NCBI GenBank assembly: GCA_018261905.1
Contig: JAGTRU010000017.1
Location: 1 to 64,000, forward strand
Direction of reading: 5' to 3'
From: Pseudomonadota bacterium
GTDB lineage: Bacteria; Pseudomonadota; Gammaproteobacteria; Burkholderiales; Rhodocyclaceae
DNA length: 64,000 nt
Numbering within the stretch: position 1 is the first letter of the stretch; each line of letters opens with the position of its first letter. The position numbers were made by a program, and so were the translations under genes. The notes under the pieces are model-generated. The model was not told the origin of the DNA. It saw only the letters and a list, made by a program, of their open reading frames with translations, and made no database searches. Shown piece by piece: positions 8,315 through 16,917 of the stretch.

Positions 8315-9417
8315 AACTGCGGCACGCCGATCTGGCGGGTGAATATGGCGAAGACCGCATCCACCAGAATGACCATGGTGATTGCCGTGACAACCGCACT
8401 GGTGGTGTTGGCCGACAGGCTTTCGGTATTGGGTTTGACGCGCAAACCGAAATGGCAGGCGACAACGGCGATGACCAGACCGAAGCAAAGCCCCTTGCCG
8501 AGCCCGATAAAGAGATTGGCCACGGGAACCGCGCGCGGCAAGTTCTCGATGAAGTAATTGAGCGACAGGTCGAGTTGCAGCATCGCCGCCAACATCCCCC
8601 CGAGCAGGGCCACCGCCGATATCCACAAGACCAGCAAGGGCATGGCCGCGGTCAGGCCGAGAATTTTCGGCAAGACGACGCGGATGCTGCGCGAAATTCC
8701 CATCGTCGATAGCGCGTCGATCTCCTCGGTGACCCGCATCACCCCGATCTGCGCCGTCATGGCCGAGCCGGAACGCCCGGCGACGAGGACGGCGACCAGC
8801 ACCGGACCGAGCTCGCGAATGATGGCAATGCCGAGAATATTGACGATGAACAGATCGGCGCCAAAACTTTTCAACTGCAAGGCCGAGAGGTAACTGATGG
8901 TGACGCCGATCAGGAAACCGACCAGGGCGGAGACGGGCAAAGCCTGGGCTCCCGCCTTATAGACATTGGCGGCGAATTCCTTGCGCGGAAAATCGGCCGG
9001 ATGGCGAAAGAGATAGGCCAGATCGAGCAGCACCTGCCCGAACAGCGCAATCACGCCCCGCAGATTGTGGGCTGCCTTGAGCAACAGCCGGCCGACACTC
9101 TCCAGGGGATGAAAAGCATGCTTCACCGCCGCCGGCATCTCCCGCGGCAGATCGGCCGCCCGGCCCAGGACCTGGCGATGCAACTCGCCGATTTCCAGAG
9201 CTTCCGGCCAGGCATTGCCCCAGGTTCGCCAGAGCAGCACGGCGGCCGCACTATCGAGCCGGGTCAGACCGGAAAGATCCCAGTGTTCGCCCGCCGGCAG
9301 CGGCACCGCGAGACGATTTTGCAGATCGGCCAGATGCGGCAGCATGGTGGCCAACGTCCACGACCCGGTCAGGACTACTCTCCCCGGCTCGACCCGCAAG
9401 CAGGGGATAGCGTTCAC
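8311..9417 (-). CDS. STAS-MlaE ABC transporter permease
   Basis: Inner-membrane permease of the lipid transporter, 368 residues. Unlike plain MlaE it carries an N-terminal STAS-like domain (about residues 1-100, with the strand-helix pattern VVLTGSWTL and HWDLSGLTRLDSAAAVLLWR). The MlaE/YrbE domain follows, with the coupling-helix region VLVAGRSGSAMTAQIGVMRV and TEEIDALSTMG. The STAS domain suggests direct regulation, since separate STAS MlaB proteins bind MlaF in E. coli; no separate mlaB is present here, so the fusion probably replaces it. Translation starts at GTG (9417), overlapping the exopolyphosphatase stop as GTGA. Confidence 0.88.
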   Translation of the reverse strand: MNAIPCLRVEPGRVVLTGSWTLATMLPHLADLQNRLAVPLPAGEHWDLSGLTRLDSAAAVLLWRTWGNAWPEALEIGELHRQVLGRAADLPREMPAAVKHAFHPLESVGRLLLKAAHNLRGVIALFGQVLLDLAYLFRHPADFPRKEFAANVYKAGAQALPVSALVGFLIGVTISYLSALQLKSFGADLFIVNILGIAIIRELGPVLVAVLVAGRSGSAMTAQIGVMRVTEEIDALSTMGISRSIRVVLPKILGLTAAMPLLVLWISAVALLGGMLAAMLQLDLSLNYFIENLPRAVPVANLFIGLGKGLCFGLVIAVVACHFGLRVKPNTESLSANTTSAVVTAITMVILVDAVFAIFTRQIGVPQL

Positions 9418-10916
9418 GCGATCTTCCGCGCCGCTCTGGATTTGACCAGATACTCGCGCCCGAGCTGTTTCCAGACCGCCACTTCTTCACCCAGGGCGGC
9501 AGCGGTCCAGGGATTTTCGGCCAGCCAGTCGGCCGGCAATTCAAGCAGGAAGCCCGGGCCGTTTGGCCTCACCTGCCAAGCCGGCAAGGCCCGATCATCG
9601 CGCGTGCGATGCAGGAGCACGGCCAGGCGCAGGCAAAACACCAGATTCCAGGCACTATCGGTGGCCGGAATGGCCCCCAATTTTTCCAGCTTGCCGCGGT
9701 GACCAAGCACCAGCATGGCCAGTCGGGCCTGATCCTTTTTCGAGAATCCCGGCATATCGGCATAGGTCAGGATATAGGCGCCGTGTTTGTGATAGGCGTT
9801 GTGAGCGACCGAAATGCCGATTTCGTGCAGGCGCGTCGCCCACGACAGGAACTGCATGTCGATCTCGCTCGGCGCACCTTCGCTCAACTGCGTCAGCGCC
9901 GACAAGGCGGTCATTTCGACGCGCTCGGCCTGATCGGCCTCGACCTGGTAGCGCCGCCGGAACTGCGCCACCGTCGAGTCGCGCATGTCGTGATGATGGA
10001 AACGACCGAGTAGGTCGTAGAGCACGCCCAGGCGCAAGGCGCCGTCGGCATAGGTCATGCGCTCGATGCCCAGTTCTTCGAAAATCGCCGACATGATGGC
10101 GATGCCGCCCGGCAGAACCGGCAAACGATCATTCTTGACCCCCGGCAGATCGAGGGCTTCGGCCGAACCGGCCTTGATCAGCAAGGCGCACAGCCGGTCG
10201 AGACCTTCGCGGGTAATGCCGCTCTCGCCATTCGGGTTGAGCCCGTTCAGTTCCAGCACATCGGCAATGGCCCGCGCCGAACCGGACGAGCCGACCGCTT
10301 CCTTCCAGCCCAGGCGCTGATAGTCGGTGGAAATCAGTTCGATTTCCTTGGCCGCCGCGATCTGCGCCTCACGCAGGCGCTTGCGGTCGATCCGGCGATC
10401 CGGGAAAAAGCGCAGCGTGTAGCTGACGCAACCCATGTACAGCGATTCCATCAATTGCGGGTCATGGCGCTTGCCGATGATGAATTCGGTGGACCCGCCA
10501 CCGATATCGACAACCAGGCGTTTATGGGCCACCGAGGGCAATGAATGCGAAGCGCCGATGTAGATCAGGCGAGCCTCTTCCCGGCCGGCAATGATTTCGA
10601 TGGGAAAACCGAGCGCCTCCTCGGCCAACGGCAGAAAGTCCATGGCATTCTTGGCGACGCGCAGTGTATTGGTCGCCACCGCCCGCACCGCCCCGCTATC
10701 GAGGCCGCGCAGACGCTCGCCGAAACGCCGCAAGCCGTCGAGCGCCCGCGCCTGCGAGGCCAGATCGAGATATTTCTCGGCATTCAGACCGGAAGCCAGA
10801 CGCACCGGCTCCTTCATGGAATCGAGCGTGTAAATCTGATTATCGACGACGCGCCCGACTTGCAGGCGGAAGCTGTTCGACCCCAGATCAACAGCAGCAA
10901 CGGTTTCGTAAATCAT
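9414..10916 (-). CDS. ppx: Exopolyphosphatase / pppGpp phosphohydrolase (Ppx/GppA)
   Basis: Ppx/GppA-family phosphatase, 500 residues, releasing phosphate from polyphosphate ends or hydrolysing pppGpp. The actin-like N-terminal half has the phosphate loops AAVDLGSNSFRLQVG and VVDIGGGSTEFIIG. An HD-like C-terminal half follows with ATRLHEIGISVAHNAYHKHG, the full Ppx architecture. It is the first gene of the operon with the MCE-type transporter, with four-base overlaps linking the genes, an unusual partnership of polyphosphate turnover and lipid transport. Sequence alone cannot distinguish Ppx from GppA activity. A TAGAAT hexamer upstream (10953-10958, minus strand) could be its -10. Confidence 0.88.
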   Translation of the reverse strand: MIYETVAAVDLGSNSFRLQVGRVVDNQIYTLDSMKEPVRLASGLNAEKYLDLASQARALDGLRRFGERLRGLDSGAVRAVATNTLRVAKNAMDFLPLAEEALGFPIEIIAGREEARLIYIGASHSLPSVAHKRLVVDIGGGSTEFIIGKRHDPQLMESLYMGCVSYTLRFFPDRRIDRKRLREAQIAAAKEIELISTDYQRLGWKEAVGSSGSARAIADVLELNGLNPNGESGITREGLDRLCALLIKAGSAEALDLPGVKNDRLPVLPGGIAIMSAIFEELGIERMTYADGALRLGVLYDLLGRFHHHDMRDSTVAQFRRRYQVEADQAERVEMTALSALTQLSEGAPSEIDMQFLSWATRLHEIGISVAHNAYHKHGAYILTYADMPGFSKKDQARLAMLVLGHRGKLEKLGAIPATDSAWNLVFCLRLAVLLHRTRDDRALPAWQVRPNGPGFLLELPADWLAENPWTAAALGEEVAVWKQLGREYLVKSRAARKIA

Positions 10917-10985
10917 CAGCGAGAAACAACCGAAAGGGTGGGACAGAGCGCGATTCTACCACCCCACCCCGCCCCCGATTCGGAC

Positions 10986-11019
10986 AAAAAAACCCGCCGG
11001 CTCGCGACGGCGGGTTTTT
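10986..11019 (-). terminator. Rho-independent terminator after prpE
   Basis: Perfect stem AACCCGCCG / CGGCGGGTT with an eight-base loop, flanked by A and T runs on both sides. It lies just past the prpE stop on the minus strand and would give a U-rich tail there. The A run on the other side would also make it work on plus-strand transcripts. Confidence 0.85.
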
Positions 11020-11038
11020 GTTGGATGCCAGACGACGC

Positions 11039-12931
11039 TTAGCTGGCCAGCGCCTTCTTGATCTGCTCCAGCGTCGACGGATCGTCAATGGTCGTCAGAT
11101 CGCCCGGATCGCGGCCTTCCGCCAGGGCCTGCAGCGAACGGCGCAGCATCTTGCCGGAGCGGGTCTTCGGCAGGCCGGTGACGAAATGGACGCGGGCCGG
11201 ACGGCCAATCGCGCCAAGAATGCTGTCAACCGTGCCGAACACTTCCTTCTCCAAGGCCTTGACCAGTTCCGGCGTAGCAACTTTGGAGGCATCCTTGACC
11301 ACGGCAAAGGCCATCGGTACCTGGCCTTTGAGCTTGTCCTCGACACCGACCACGGCCACTTCGGCAATCGCCGGGTGGTTCTGGATGGCTTCCTCGATTT
11401 CACGGGTGCCCAGACGGTGACCGGCAACGTTGATGACGTCGTCGGTGCGGCCGAGAATGGTGAAGTAACCGTCGTCATCCTTGATCGCCCAGTCGTAGGA
11501 GGAATAAACCAGCGGCTCCTTGAACAGCGTGAAGTAGGTGCTGACGAAACGGTCGTCCTGACCCCAGACGGTGGTCAGGCAGCCGGGCGGCAGCGGCGGA
11601 ATGACCGCGGCGATACCCTTTTCGTTGGCGCCGCAGACCGAACCGTCTTCGCGGAAGATCTGCAGGTTGTAGCCATAGACCGGGAAGGACGGCGAACCGT
11701 ACTTGATCGGCGTGTTTTCAACGCCCGGCAAGGCAGCCAGCATCGGCCAGCCGGTTTCGGTCTGCCAGTAGTTGTCGATGACCGGCTTCTGCAGTTCGTT
11801 CATGAACCATTCGTGGGTCGGCTGATCAAGCGGCTCGCCGGCCATGAAGACGTGCTTCAGGGACGACAGGTCGTACTTGTGCATGTAGGCCGGGTCCTGC
11901 TTCTTCAGGACGCGGGCGGCGGTCGGCGCCGAGAACATCACCGTGACCTTGTACTTTTCGACGATCTGCCACCAGATGCCCGGATCGGGACGCAGCGGCG
12001 TGCCTTCGTACATCACGGTAGCCATGCCGGCAATCAGCGGGCCGTAGATGATGTAGGAGTGGCCGACCACCCAGCCGATATCGGAGGTCGAGAAGAAGGT
12101 TTCGCCCTCGCCACCGCAGTAGATGTGCTTCATCGACGAAGCCAGCGCCACGGCGTAACCGCCGGTGTCGCGCTGCACGCCCTTCGGCTTGCCGGTCGTG
12201 CCGGAGGTATAGAGGATGTAGGACGGCTCGGAGGATTCCAGCCACTCGACCGGCACCTGGGCGTCCAGGAACTGTTCGCGCAGGGTGGCGTAGTCGACAT
12301 CGCGCCCGGCGACCTTGTTGAATTCCTTGTCCAGGCCACGGTCGATCATCAACACCTTGGCCGGCTTGTGTTCGGCCAGTTCGATGGCTTCGTCGAGCAG
12401 ATGCTTGTAGGGCACGGCCTTGCCGCCGCGCATGCCGGCGTCGGAAGAGACGATCAGCACCGGCTTGGCATCGTCGATGCGGGTGGCCAGCGAACCTGAA
12501 GCGAAACCGCCGAAGACCACCGAGTGGATGGCGCCGATACGGGTCGCGGCGAGGATGGCGAAGGTTGCCTGGGCAATCATCGGCATGTAGATCAGGACGC
12601 GATCGCCCTTCTTGACGCCAAGACTCTGGTAGATCGCCGCCATGCGCTCGACTTCGCGCTGCAGTTCGGCGAAGGAATAGGTCTTCTCTTCGTTGGTTTC
12701 GGTCGACACGAAGATCAACGCGGCAGCGTCCGGACGCTTGGCTGCGTGACGGTCGACGGCGTTGTAACAGAGATTGGTCTTGCCATTCACGAACCATTTG
12801 GCAAATGGCGGGCGCGAATAATCGCAGACCTGGGTGAACGGTTCTTTCCAATCGACGAGCTGCGCTTGCTCGGTCCAGAACTCGTCTGGTTTTTCGATGG
12901 AATACTGGTGAAACTCCTTGTACGTCGCCAT
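11039..12931 (-). CDS. prpE: Propionate--CoA ligase (PrpE-type acyl-CoA synthetase)
   Basis: AMP-forming acyl-CoA synthetase of 630 residues that activates a short carboxylate (propionate, perhaps acetate) to its CoA ester. The N-terminus FWTEQAQLVDWKEPFTQVCD and SRPPFAKWFVNGKTNLCYNA matches PrpE better than Acs (about 650 residues). Adenylation motifs are intact: YTSGTTGKPKGVQRDTGG, WQTETGWP, and GRTDDVINVAGHRLGTREIE. The C-terminal catalytic Lys lies in TRSGKMLRR. The ATG at 12931 has GGGAG five bases upstream. It ends the acuI-regulator-prpE run and is followed by a strong terminator. Substrate assignment to propionate is from family resemblance. Confidence 0.85.
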   Translation of the reverse strand: MATYKEFHQYSIEKPDEFWTEQAQLVDWKEPFTQVCDYSRPPFAKWFVNGKTNLCYNAVDRHAAKRPDAAALIFVSTETNEEKTYSFAELQREVERMAAIYQSLGVKKGDRVLIYMPMIAQATFAILAATRIGAIHSVVFGGFASGSLATRIDDAKPVLIVSSDAGMRGGKAVPYKHLLDEAIELAEHKPAKVLMIDRGLDKEFNKVAGRDVDYATLREQFLDAQVPVEWLESSEPSYILYTSGTTGKPKGVQRDTGGYAVALASSMKHIYCGGEGETFFSTSDIGWVVGHSYIIYGPLIAGMATVMYEGTPLRPDPGIWWQIVEKYKVTVMFSAPTAARVLKKQDPAYMHKYDLSSLKHVFMAGEPLDQPTHEWFMNELQKPVIDNYWQTETGWPMLAALPGVENTPIKYGSPSFPVYGYNLQIFREDGSVCGANEKGIAAVIPPLPPGCLTTVWGQDDRFVSTYFTLFKEPLVYSSYDWAIKDDDGYFTILGRTDDVINVAGHRLGTREIEEAIQNHPAIAEVAVVGVEDKLKGQVPMAFAVVKDASKVATPELVKALEKEVFGTVDSILGAIGRPARVHFVTGLPKTRSGKMLRRSLQALAEGRDPGDLTTIDDPSTLEQIKKALAS

Positions 12932-12984
12932 AAAACTCCCTCTAGCTAGATTTTCCTGCACTACATCAACAAACGGGCGGGTAT

Positions 12985-14097
12985 TTATTTTTGCATTTCC
13001 CGCTCGGCTAAACGGCGTTCGATCTCTGCCAAGGGCAGAGCCAAACCCAATTCCTGATACATCAACTGCAGCAAGGGCAGCAGTTGCTTGCCCAGAACGC
13101 CAAGATGCGGCTTGACCGCCTCGGGGCGGTTGGAAGCCAGCAATTCCAGCGCGTGCTGCAGCGAAATCGTCCGCGTTGCCGCGACGACACCGCCCGCGAC
13201 AATCCGGTTGCCGCCCTGCTGCATGGCCTGGCGCATGCGCGCCCCGGCCAGCTCGAGTAAGGCAGCGGCCGACGTCGCCTGATCGTTCGGCACGCCGGCC
13301 AAACCGATGCTGACCGTGACGGCGACAGTCTGCCCCTGGACGCTGAGCCGTGCCACCTCGACCGCCTGGCGCACCCGCTCGGCGAAGGTCGCGCAATAGG
13401 CCGGCGCAGTCCCCGGCGAGATGATCGCATACTGCCCGGCGCCGAAGTGCCCGAGACTGTCTTCCTGGCGTATTTTGCCAGCCAGCATGCGGGCAAAGCG
13501 ATTGCCGATTTCTGCAGCGACTTCGCTGCCCAGTCGCTCGCCAAGTGCCGTAAAACCATCGAAACCCAGCACCATCAGGCTGCTCTCGCCACCATGCCGG
13601 GTGGTATGGGCAATCGCCTGGGCGGTCTGCAGTTCGACAAATTTCTTGGTATAGAGACCGCTCTTCGGATCCTGCACCATGCGCTCACGCCCGGCATCCA
13701 GGTCTTCCCGGGCGTTGGCCAGGGCCAGCAGATGATTCAGGCGGAGCAGAATCTCCGAACTGCCGACGCCTTTGGTAATGAAATCCGAAACGCCGATCTC
13801 TCTGGCCCGCGCCCGATCTTCTTCGGTTTCTTCACCGGAAACCAGAATGAACGGCAACTCCTGCAGCCGGCGCAGTTTCGAAGAGCGCAGGCGCTCCAGC
13901 AATTCAAACCCATTGACTTTCGGCATATTCAGGTCGGAGATCACCGCCTGAATGGAATGATCGAGGATCAGGGTCTGCCAGGCAGCATCGCCATCGGCCT
14001 CCTCGCGTATCTGGTAGGAACCTTTCAGATGCTGGATGAGCGTCGTCCGCACGACGCGGGAATCATCGACAATGAGAATGTGCGGCAGATCAGCCAT
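12985..14097 (-). CDS. Response regulator with degenerate GGDEF domain
   Basis: A 370-residue two-domain regulator. The receiver (residues 5-125) is complete: acidic D11/D12, phospho-acceptor D55 in SDLNMP, S87 and K109. It is joined to a diguanylate-cyclase fold (about 145-300) whose active loop reads GAGQY (219-223) in place of GGDEF. The catalytic acid pair is lost, so c-di-GMP synthesis is not expected. A helical tail of about 70 residues follows. It may act as a c-di-GMP or GTP sensor, or through protein contacts. It lies one base from acuI and 53 bases before prpE on the same strand, suggesting control of, or by, that pathway. ATG at 14097 begins MADLPHILIVDDS. Confidence 0.85.
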   Translation of the reverse strand: MADLPHILIVDDSRVVRTTLIQHLKGSYQIREEADGDAAWQTLILDHSIQAVISDLNMPKVNGFELLERLRSSKLRRLQELPFILVSGEETEEDRARAREIGVSDFITKGVGSSEILLRLNHLLALANAREDLDAGRERMVQDPKSGLYTKKFVELQTAQAIAHTTRHGGESSLMVLGFDGFTALGERLGSEVAAEIGNRFARMLAGKIRQEDSLGHFGAGQYAIISPGTAPAYCATFAERVRQAVEVARLSVQGQTVAVTVSIGLAGVPNDQATSAAALLELAGARMRQAMQQGGNRIVAGGVVAATRTISLQHALELLASNRPEAVKPHLGVLGKQLLPLLQLMYQELGLALPLAEIERRLAEREMQK

Positions 14098-14098
14098 C

Positions 14099-15094
14099 TC
14101 AGTTGCCCCCGATGTCGACGACAACCCGACCCTTAGCCCGACCGGCGATGAATTCGGCGAAGATCGCCGGCAGTTGGTCAAACGCGACCCGTTGCGTCAT
14201 CGCGGCCAGATGCGGCGGTCGCAGATCGGTCGCCAGCCGTTGCCAGACGCCGCTCCGATAAGGCTCACGGATGTAACCGGAATCGATGCCGAGCAGGGAA
14301 ACCCCGCGCAGGATAAAGGGCGCCACCGTGGTGTTCAAGGACATGCTGGCGGCCAGGCCGATACTGGCGATCGTCCCGCCCTGCTGCATGGTACTGGCGA
14401 TCCAGGCCAGCACATCGCCGCCCAGATTATCGACCGCCCCGGCCCAACGGGCCCGGTCGAGCGGGCGAATTTTGGTCAGGTCAAGAGGCTGGCGCAACAT
14501 GACCTCGGCCGCCCCCAGACGGCGCAAATAATCGGCTTCGCTGGCCTTGCCGGTCAGCGCCACGACGTGGTAACCGCGGCTGGCCAGCATATCGACGGCC
14601 AAGCTGCCGACCCCCCCGGTCGCCCCGCTGACGATCACCGGCCCCTTCTCCGGACGCAGCCCGTTTTCTTCCATGCGCACAATCCCCAGCGCCGCCGTGA
14701 AACCGGCGGTACCCAGGGCCATTGCATCGCACAAGCTCAAACCGGCCGGCAACGGCACCACCCAATCGGCCGGCACCCTGGCAATTTCGGCATAACCGCC
14801 GTGATGAGCAACGCCAATATCGAAACTGGTGGCGATGACCGCATCCCCCACCTGGAAACGCGGATCGGCGCTGGCAATCACCGTTCCCGAAAGATCGATC
14901 CCGCCGACACAGGGAAAACGCCGGATAATTTTCCCGGCCCCGGTCGCCGCCAGCGCATCCTTGTAATTGACACTGGAATAAGCCACCCGAATGCTCACCT
15001 CGCCGGCGTCCAGACGGCTTTCGTCGAGTTCAACGAAACCGCTGTTTACCTTGCCGTCGTGTTCTTCAATCAGCAGTGCCTTGAAGGAAATCAT
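14099..15094 (-). CDS. acuI: Acrylyl-CoA reductase (AcuI/YhdH family oxidoreductase)
   Basis: Medium-chain NADPH oxidoreductase of 331 residues in the YhdH/AcuI subgroup, which reduces acrylyl-CoA to propionyl-CoA. Diagnostic segments are SSVNYKDALAATGAGKIIRR (active-site loop) and PCVGGIDLSGTV. The nucleotide-binding stretch is VIVSGATGGVGSLAVDMLAS, and TAGFTAALGIVRMEENGL is also typical. There are no structural zinc cysteines, as expected. AAGGAG stands four bases before the ATG. A perfect palindrome and a TACAAT -10 candidate lie upstream. With prpE downstream, the operon covers two routes to propionyl-CoA, which supports the AcuI-type assignment over a generic quinone reductase. Confidence 0.82.
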   Translation of the reverse strand: MISFKALLIEEHDGKVNSGFVELDESRLDAGEVSIRVAYSSVNYKDALAATGAGKIIRRFPCVGGIDLSGTVIASADPRFQVGDAVIATSFDIGVAHHGGYAEIARVPADWVVPLPAGLSLCDAMALGTAGFTAALGIVRMEENGLRPEKGPVIVSGATGGVGSLAVDMLASRGYHVVALTGKASEADYLRRLGAAEVMLRQPLDLTKIRPLDRARWAGAVDNLGGDVLAWIASTMQQGGTIASIGLAASMSLNTTVAPFILRGVSLLGIDSGYIREPYRSGVWQRLATDLRPPHLAAMTQRVAFDQLPAIFAEFIAGRAKGRVVVDIGGN

Positions 15095-15120
15095 GATGCT
15101 CCTTGATCATCGGGAAATAA

Positions 15121-15147
15121 ATTGTATTCATAATTACGAATTATGAA
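15121..15147. promoter_or_regulatory. Perfect 9-3-9 palindrome upstream of acuI
   Basis: TTCATAATT (15127-15135), spacer ACG, AATTATGAA (15139-15147): a perfect inverted repeat in otherwise GC-rich DNA, between acuI and the divergent NlpC/P60 gene. On the minus strand it is followed directly by TACAAT (15126-15121), a good -10 hexamer, so the palindrome would lie in the promoter spacer of acuI. This is the position of a repressor operator for a dimeric regulator. The regulator itself is not identified. Confidence 0.6.
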
Positions 15148-15215
15148 CATAGTTGCAGTTAGCGTTTCTTACCGTGTCTTTACAGCAGAAAGATTTTGCA
15201 ATACATTGCGGCGCT

Positions 15216-15722
15216 ATGCACAAAGCTCTAGCCACCCTTTTTCTTGCTTCCGCCCTGTCGCTCAGCGGAACCGCTTCGTCGCTCGCCGCCGAACAATTTC
15301 GCAAGGAAGAGCAGCAGTCCTTCTTTGAACGTTACACCAACGTTGCCCAGGATGTCATCCTGCAAGGCCTGAAACTGGTTGGCGTGCGCTATCGCTGGGG
15401 CGGCAACAACGAAGACAGCGGCCTCGATTGCAGCGGCTTTGTCCGCCTGGTCTTCAAAGACAGCATCGGCGCCTCCCTGCCGCGCACCGCCAAAGAGATG
15501 AGCGAAGTCGGGCAACAGATCGATTCCAGCCAGCTCAAGCCGGGCGACCTGGTTTTCTTCAACACCATGCGCCGTACCTTTTCGCACGTCGGGATCTATC
15601 TCGGCGACAACCATTTCCTGCATGCCCCGCGCACCGGCGCCGAAGTGCGCGTCGAAAACATGGAAAACAGCTACTGGATGCAGCGCTACAACGGCGCCCG
15701 ACGCATCATCGACGGCAACTAA
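15216..15722 (+). CDS. NlpC/P60 family cell-wall endopeptidase
   Basis: Secreted cysteine peptidase of 168 residues that cleaves peptide bonds in peptidoglycan stems. A signal peptide (MHKALATLFLASALSLSG, then TASSLAA) precedes the domain. Catalytic Cys is in DCSGFVRLVF, the His in HVGIYLGDNHFLHAP, and the third polar residue is the following His. GVRYRWGGNNEDSGLDCSG is the classic NlpC/P60 entry motif. I prefer the ATG at 15216, which opens on the signal peptide; a TTG at 15153 would add 21 residues of poor sense. No Shine-Dalgarno is evident. A terminator follows the stop. Confidence 0.88.
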   Translation: MHKALATLFLASALSLSGTASSLAAEQFRKEEQQSFFERYTNVAQDVILQGLKLVGVRYRWGGNNEDSGLDCSGFVRLVFKDSIGASLPRTAKEMSEVGQQIDSSQLKPGDLVFFNTMRRTFSHVGIYLGDNHFLHAPRTGAEVRVENMENSYWMQRYNGARRIIDGN

Positions 15723-15735
15723 AAAAACAAGAAAC

Positions 15736-15760
15736 AAAAACGGCGCGGCCGTTTTTTTTT
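15736..15760 (+). terminator. Rho-independent terminator after the NlpC/P60 gene
   Basis: Stem AAAACGGC / GCCGTTTT with a GCG loop, followed by a run of ten T residues, starting about 14 bases after the stop codon. Confidence 0.85.
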
Positions 15761-15772
15761 CGCCCCACTTGC

Positions 15773-15788
15773 AAGAATGTTTCTCATT
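15773..15788 (-). promoter_or_regulatory. Fur-box candidate upstream of fbpA
   Basis: Read on the minus strand, AATGAGAAACATTCTT matches 12 of 16 positions of the 19-bp Fur consensus (GATAATGATAATCATTATC, positions 4-19). It contains the perfect inverted repeat GAATG-5-CATTC (15775-15789). It lies 52 bases before the fbpA start codon, where a Fur operator is expected. Confidence 0.6.
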
Positions 15789-15840
15789 CGCATAAACTAA
15801 AACCTCACCAGCCCACCCACCGCTCAATTGAGGTTGCTCC

Positions 15841-16845
15841 ATGAAACTGCCGCTTGCCGTCGCCACCCTGACCCTGTTTGCCTGCACCGCCCAGGCGGCC
15901 GAACTGAATCTCTATTCGGCCCGCCACTATCAGACCGACGAGGCGCTCTACAGCAATTTCACCAAGCAGACCGGGATCAAGATCAATCGCATCGAGGGCA
16001 AGGAAGACGAACTACTCGAACGCATCCGCAACGAAGGCGCCAATAGCCCGGCCGATATTTTCATCACCGTCGATGCGGCCCGTCTGGCCAAGGCACACGA
16101 ACTCGGTCTCTTCGCACCGGTCGCCTCGCCGAAGCTGGAATCGCGGATACCATCCCACCTGCGCACGGAAGACTGGTTTTCGTTCTCGACCCGGGCCCGC
16201 GTCATCGTCTATAACAAGGCGACCATCAAGGCCGAGGACGTGCAGAATTATGCCGACCTCGCCAACCCCAAGCTCAAGGGCAAGCTTTGCTCGCGCTCCG
16301 GTTCGCACCCCTACAACCTGTCGTTGATGTCGTCGGTCATCGCCCACCTCGGCGAAGCCAAGGCGGAAGAATGGGCCAGAGGCATGGTGGCCAATTTTAC
16401 CCGCGCCCCGAAAGGTGGCGACACTGACCAAATCAAGGCGGTCGCCGCCGGAGAATGTGGCGTCGCCGTTTCCAACACCTATTACGTCGCCCGTTTACTG
16501 CGATCAACCAAGCCGGAAGAACTCAAGGCCATGGAAAAGGTTGGCATCGCCTGGCCCAATCAGAAGACGAGCGGCACCCATATTAACGTTTCCGGTGGCG
16601 GCATGCTGAAAACGGCACCAAACAAGGCGGCCGCTATCCAGTTTCTCGAATATCTGGCTTCCGACGAAGCCCAGGCTTACTTTGCCGACGGCAACAACGA
16701 ATGGCCGGTCGTCAGCAGCGCCCGGGTCGCCAATCCGGCCCTCGACGCGCTGGGCAAATTCAAAGCCGATCCGTTGCCGGTGAAGAATCTCGCGATGTAT
16801 CAAGCCAAGGCGCAAATCATTTACGACCGAGCCGGCTACAAGTAA
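15841..16845 (+). CDS. fbpA: Ferric iron ABC transporter periplasmic binding protein
   Basis: Periplasmic Fe(3+)-binding protein of the FbpA/FutA family, 334 residues. The signal peptide MKLPLAVATLTLFACTAQA is followed by ELNLYSARHYQTDEALY, the family's first iron-ligand region. The tyrosine ligands lie in SGSHPYNLSLM (first lobe) and NTYYVARLL (second lobe). GAGG-type ribosome site TTGAGG stands seven bases before the ATG. A Fur-box candidate precedes the gene. The permease and ATPase for it are at 17.5-20.4 kb, separated by an ankyrin gene. Gene symbol by family; it could equally be called futA or afuA. Confidence 0.9.
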   Translation: MKLPLAVATLTLFACTAQAAELNLYSARHYQTDEALYSNFTKQTGIKINRIEGKEDELLERIRNEGANSPADIFITVDAARLAKAHELGLFAPVASPKLESRIPSHLRTEDWFSFSTRARVIVYNKATIKAEDVQNYADLANPKLKGKLCSRSGSHPYNLSLMSSVIAHLGEAKAEEWARGMVANFTRAPKGGDTDQIKAVAAGECGVAVSNTYYVARLLRSTKPEELKAMEKVGIAWPNQKTSGTHINVSGGGMLKTAPNKAAAIQFLEYLASDEAQAYFADGNNEWPVVSSARVANPALDALGKFKADPLPVKNLAMYQAKAQIIYDRAGYK

Positions 16846-16917
16846 ATCGCCGCCTCTCTCGCAATCAGCCGGGCAATCGCATAGACTTTCCGGAATGGAC
16901 AATAACGGAAACGGGAC

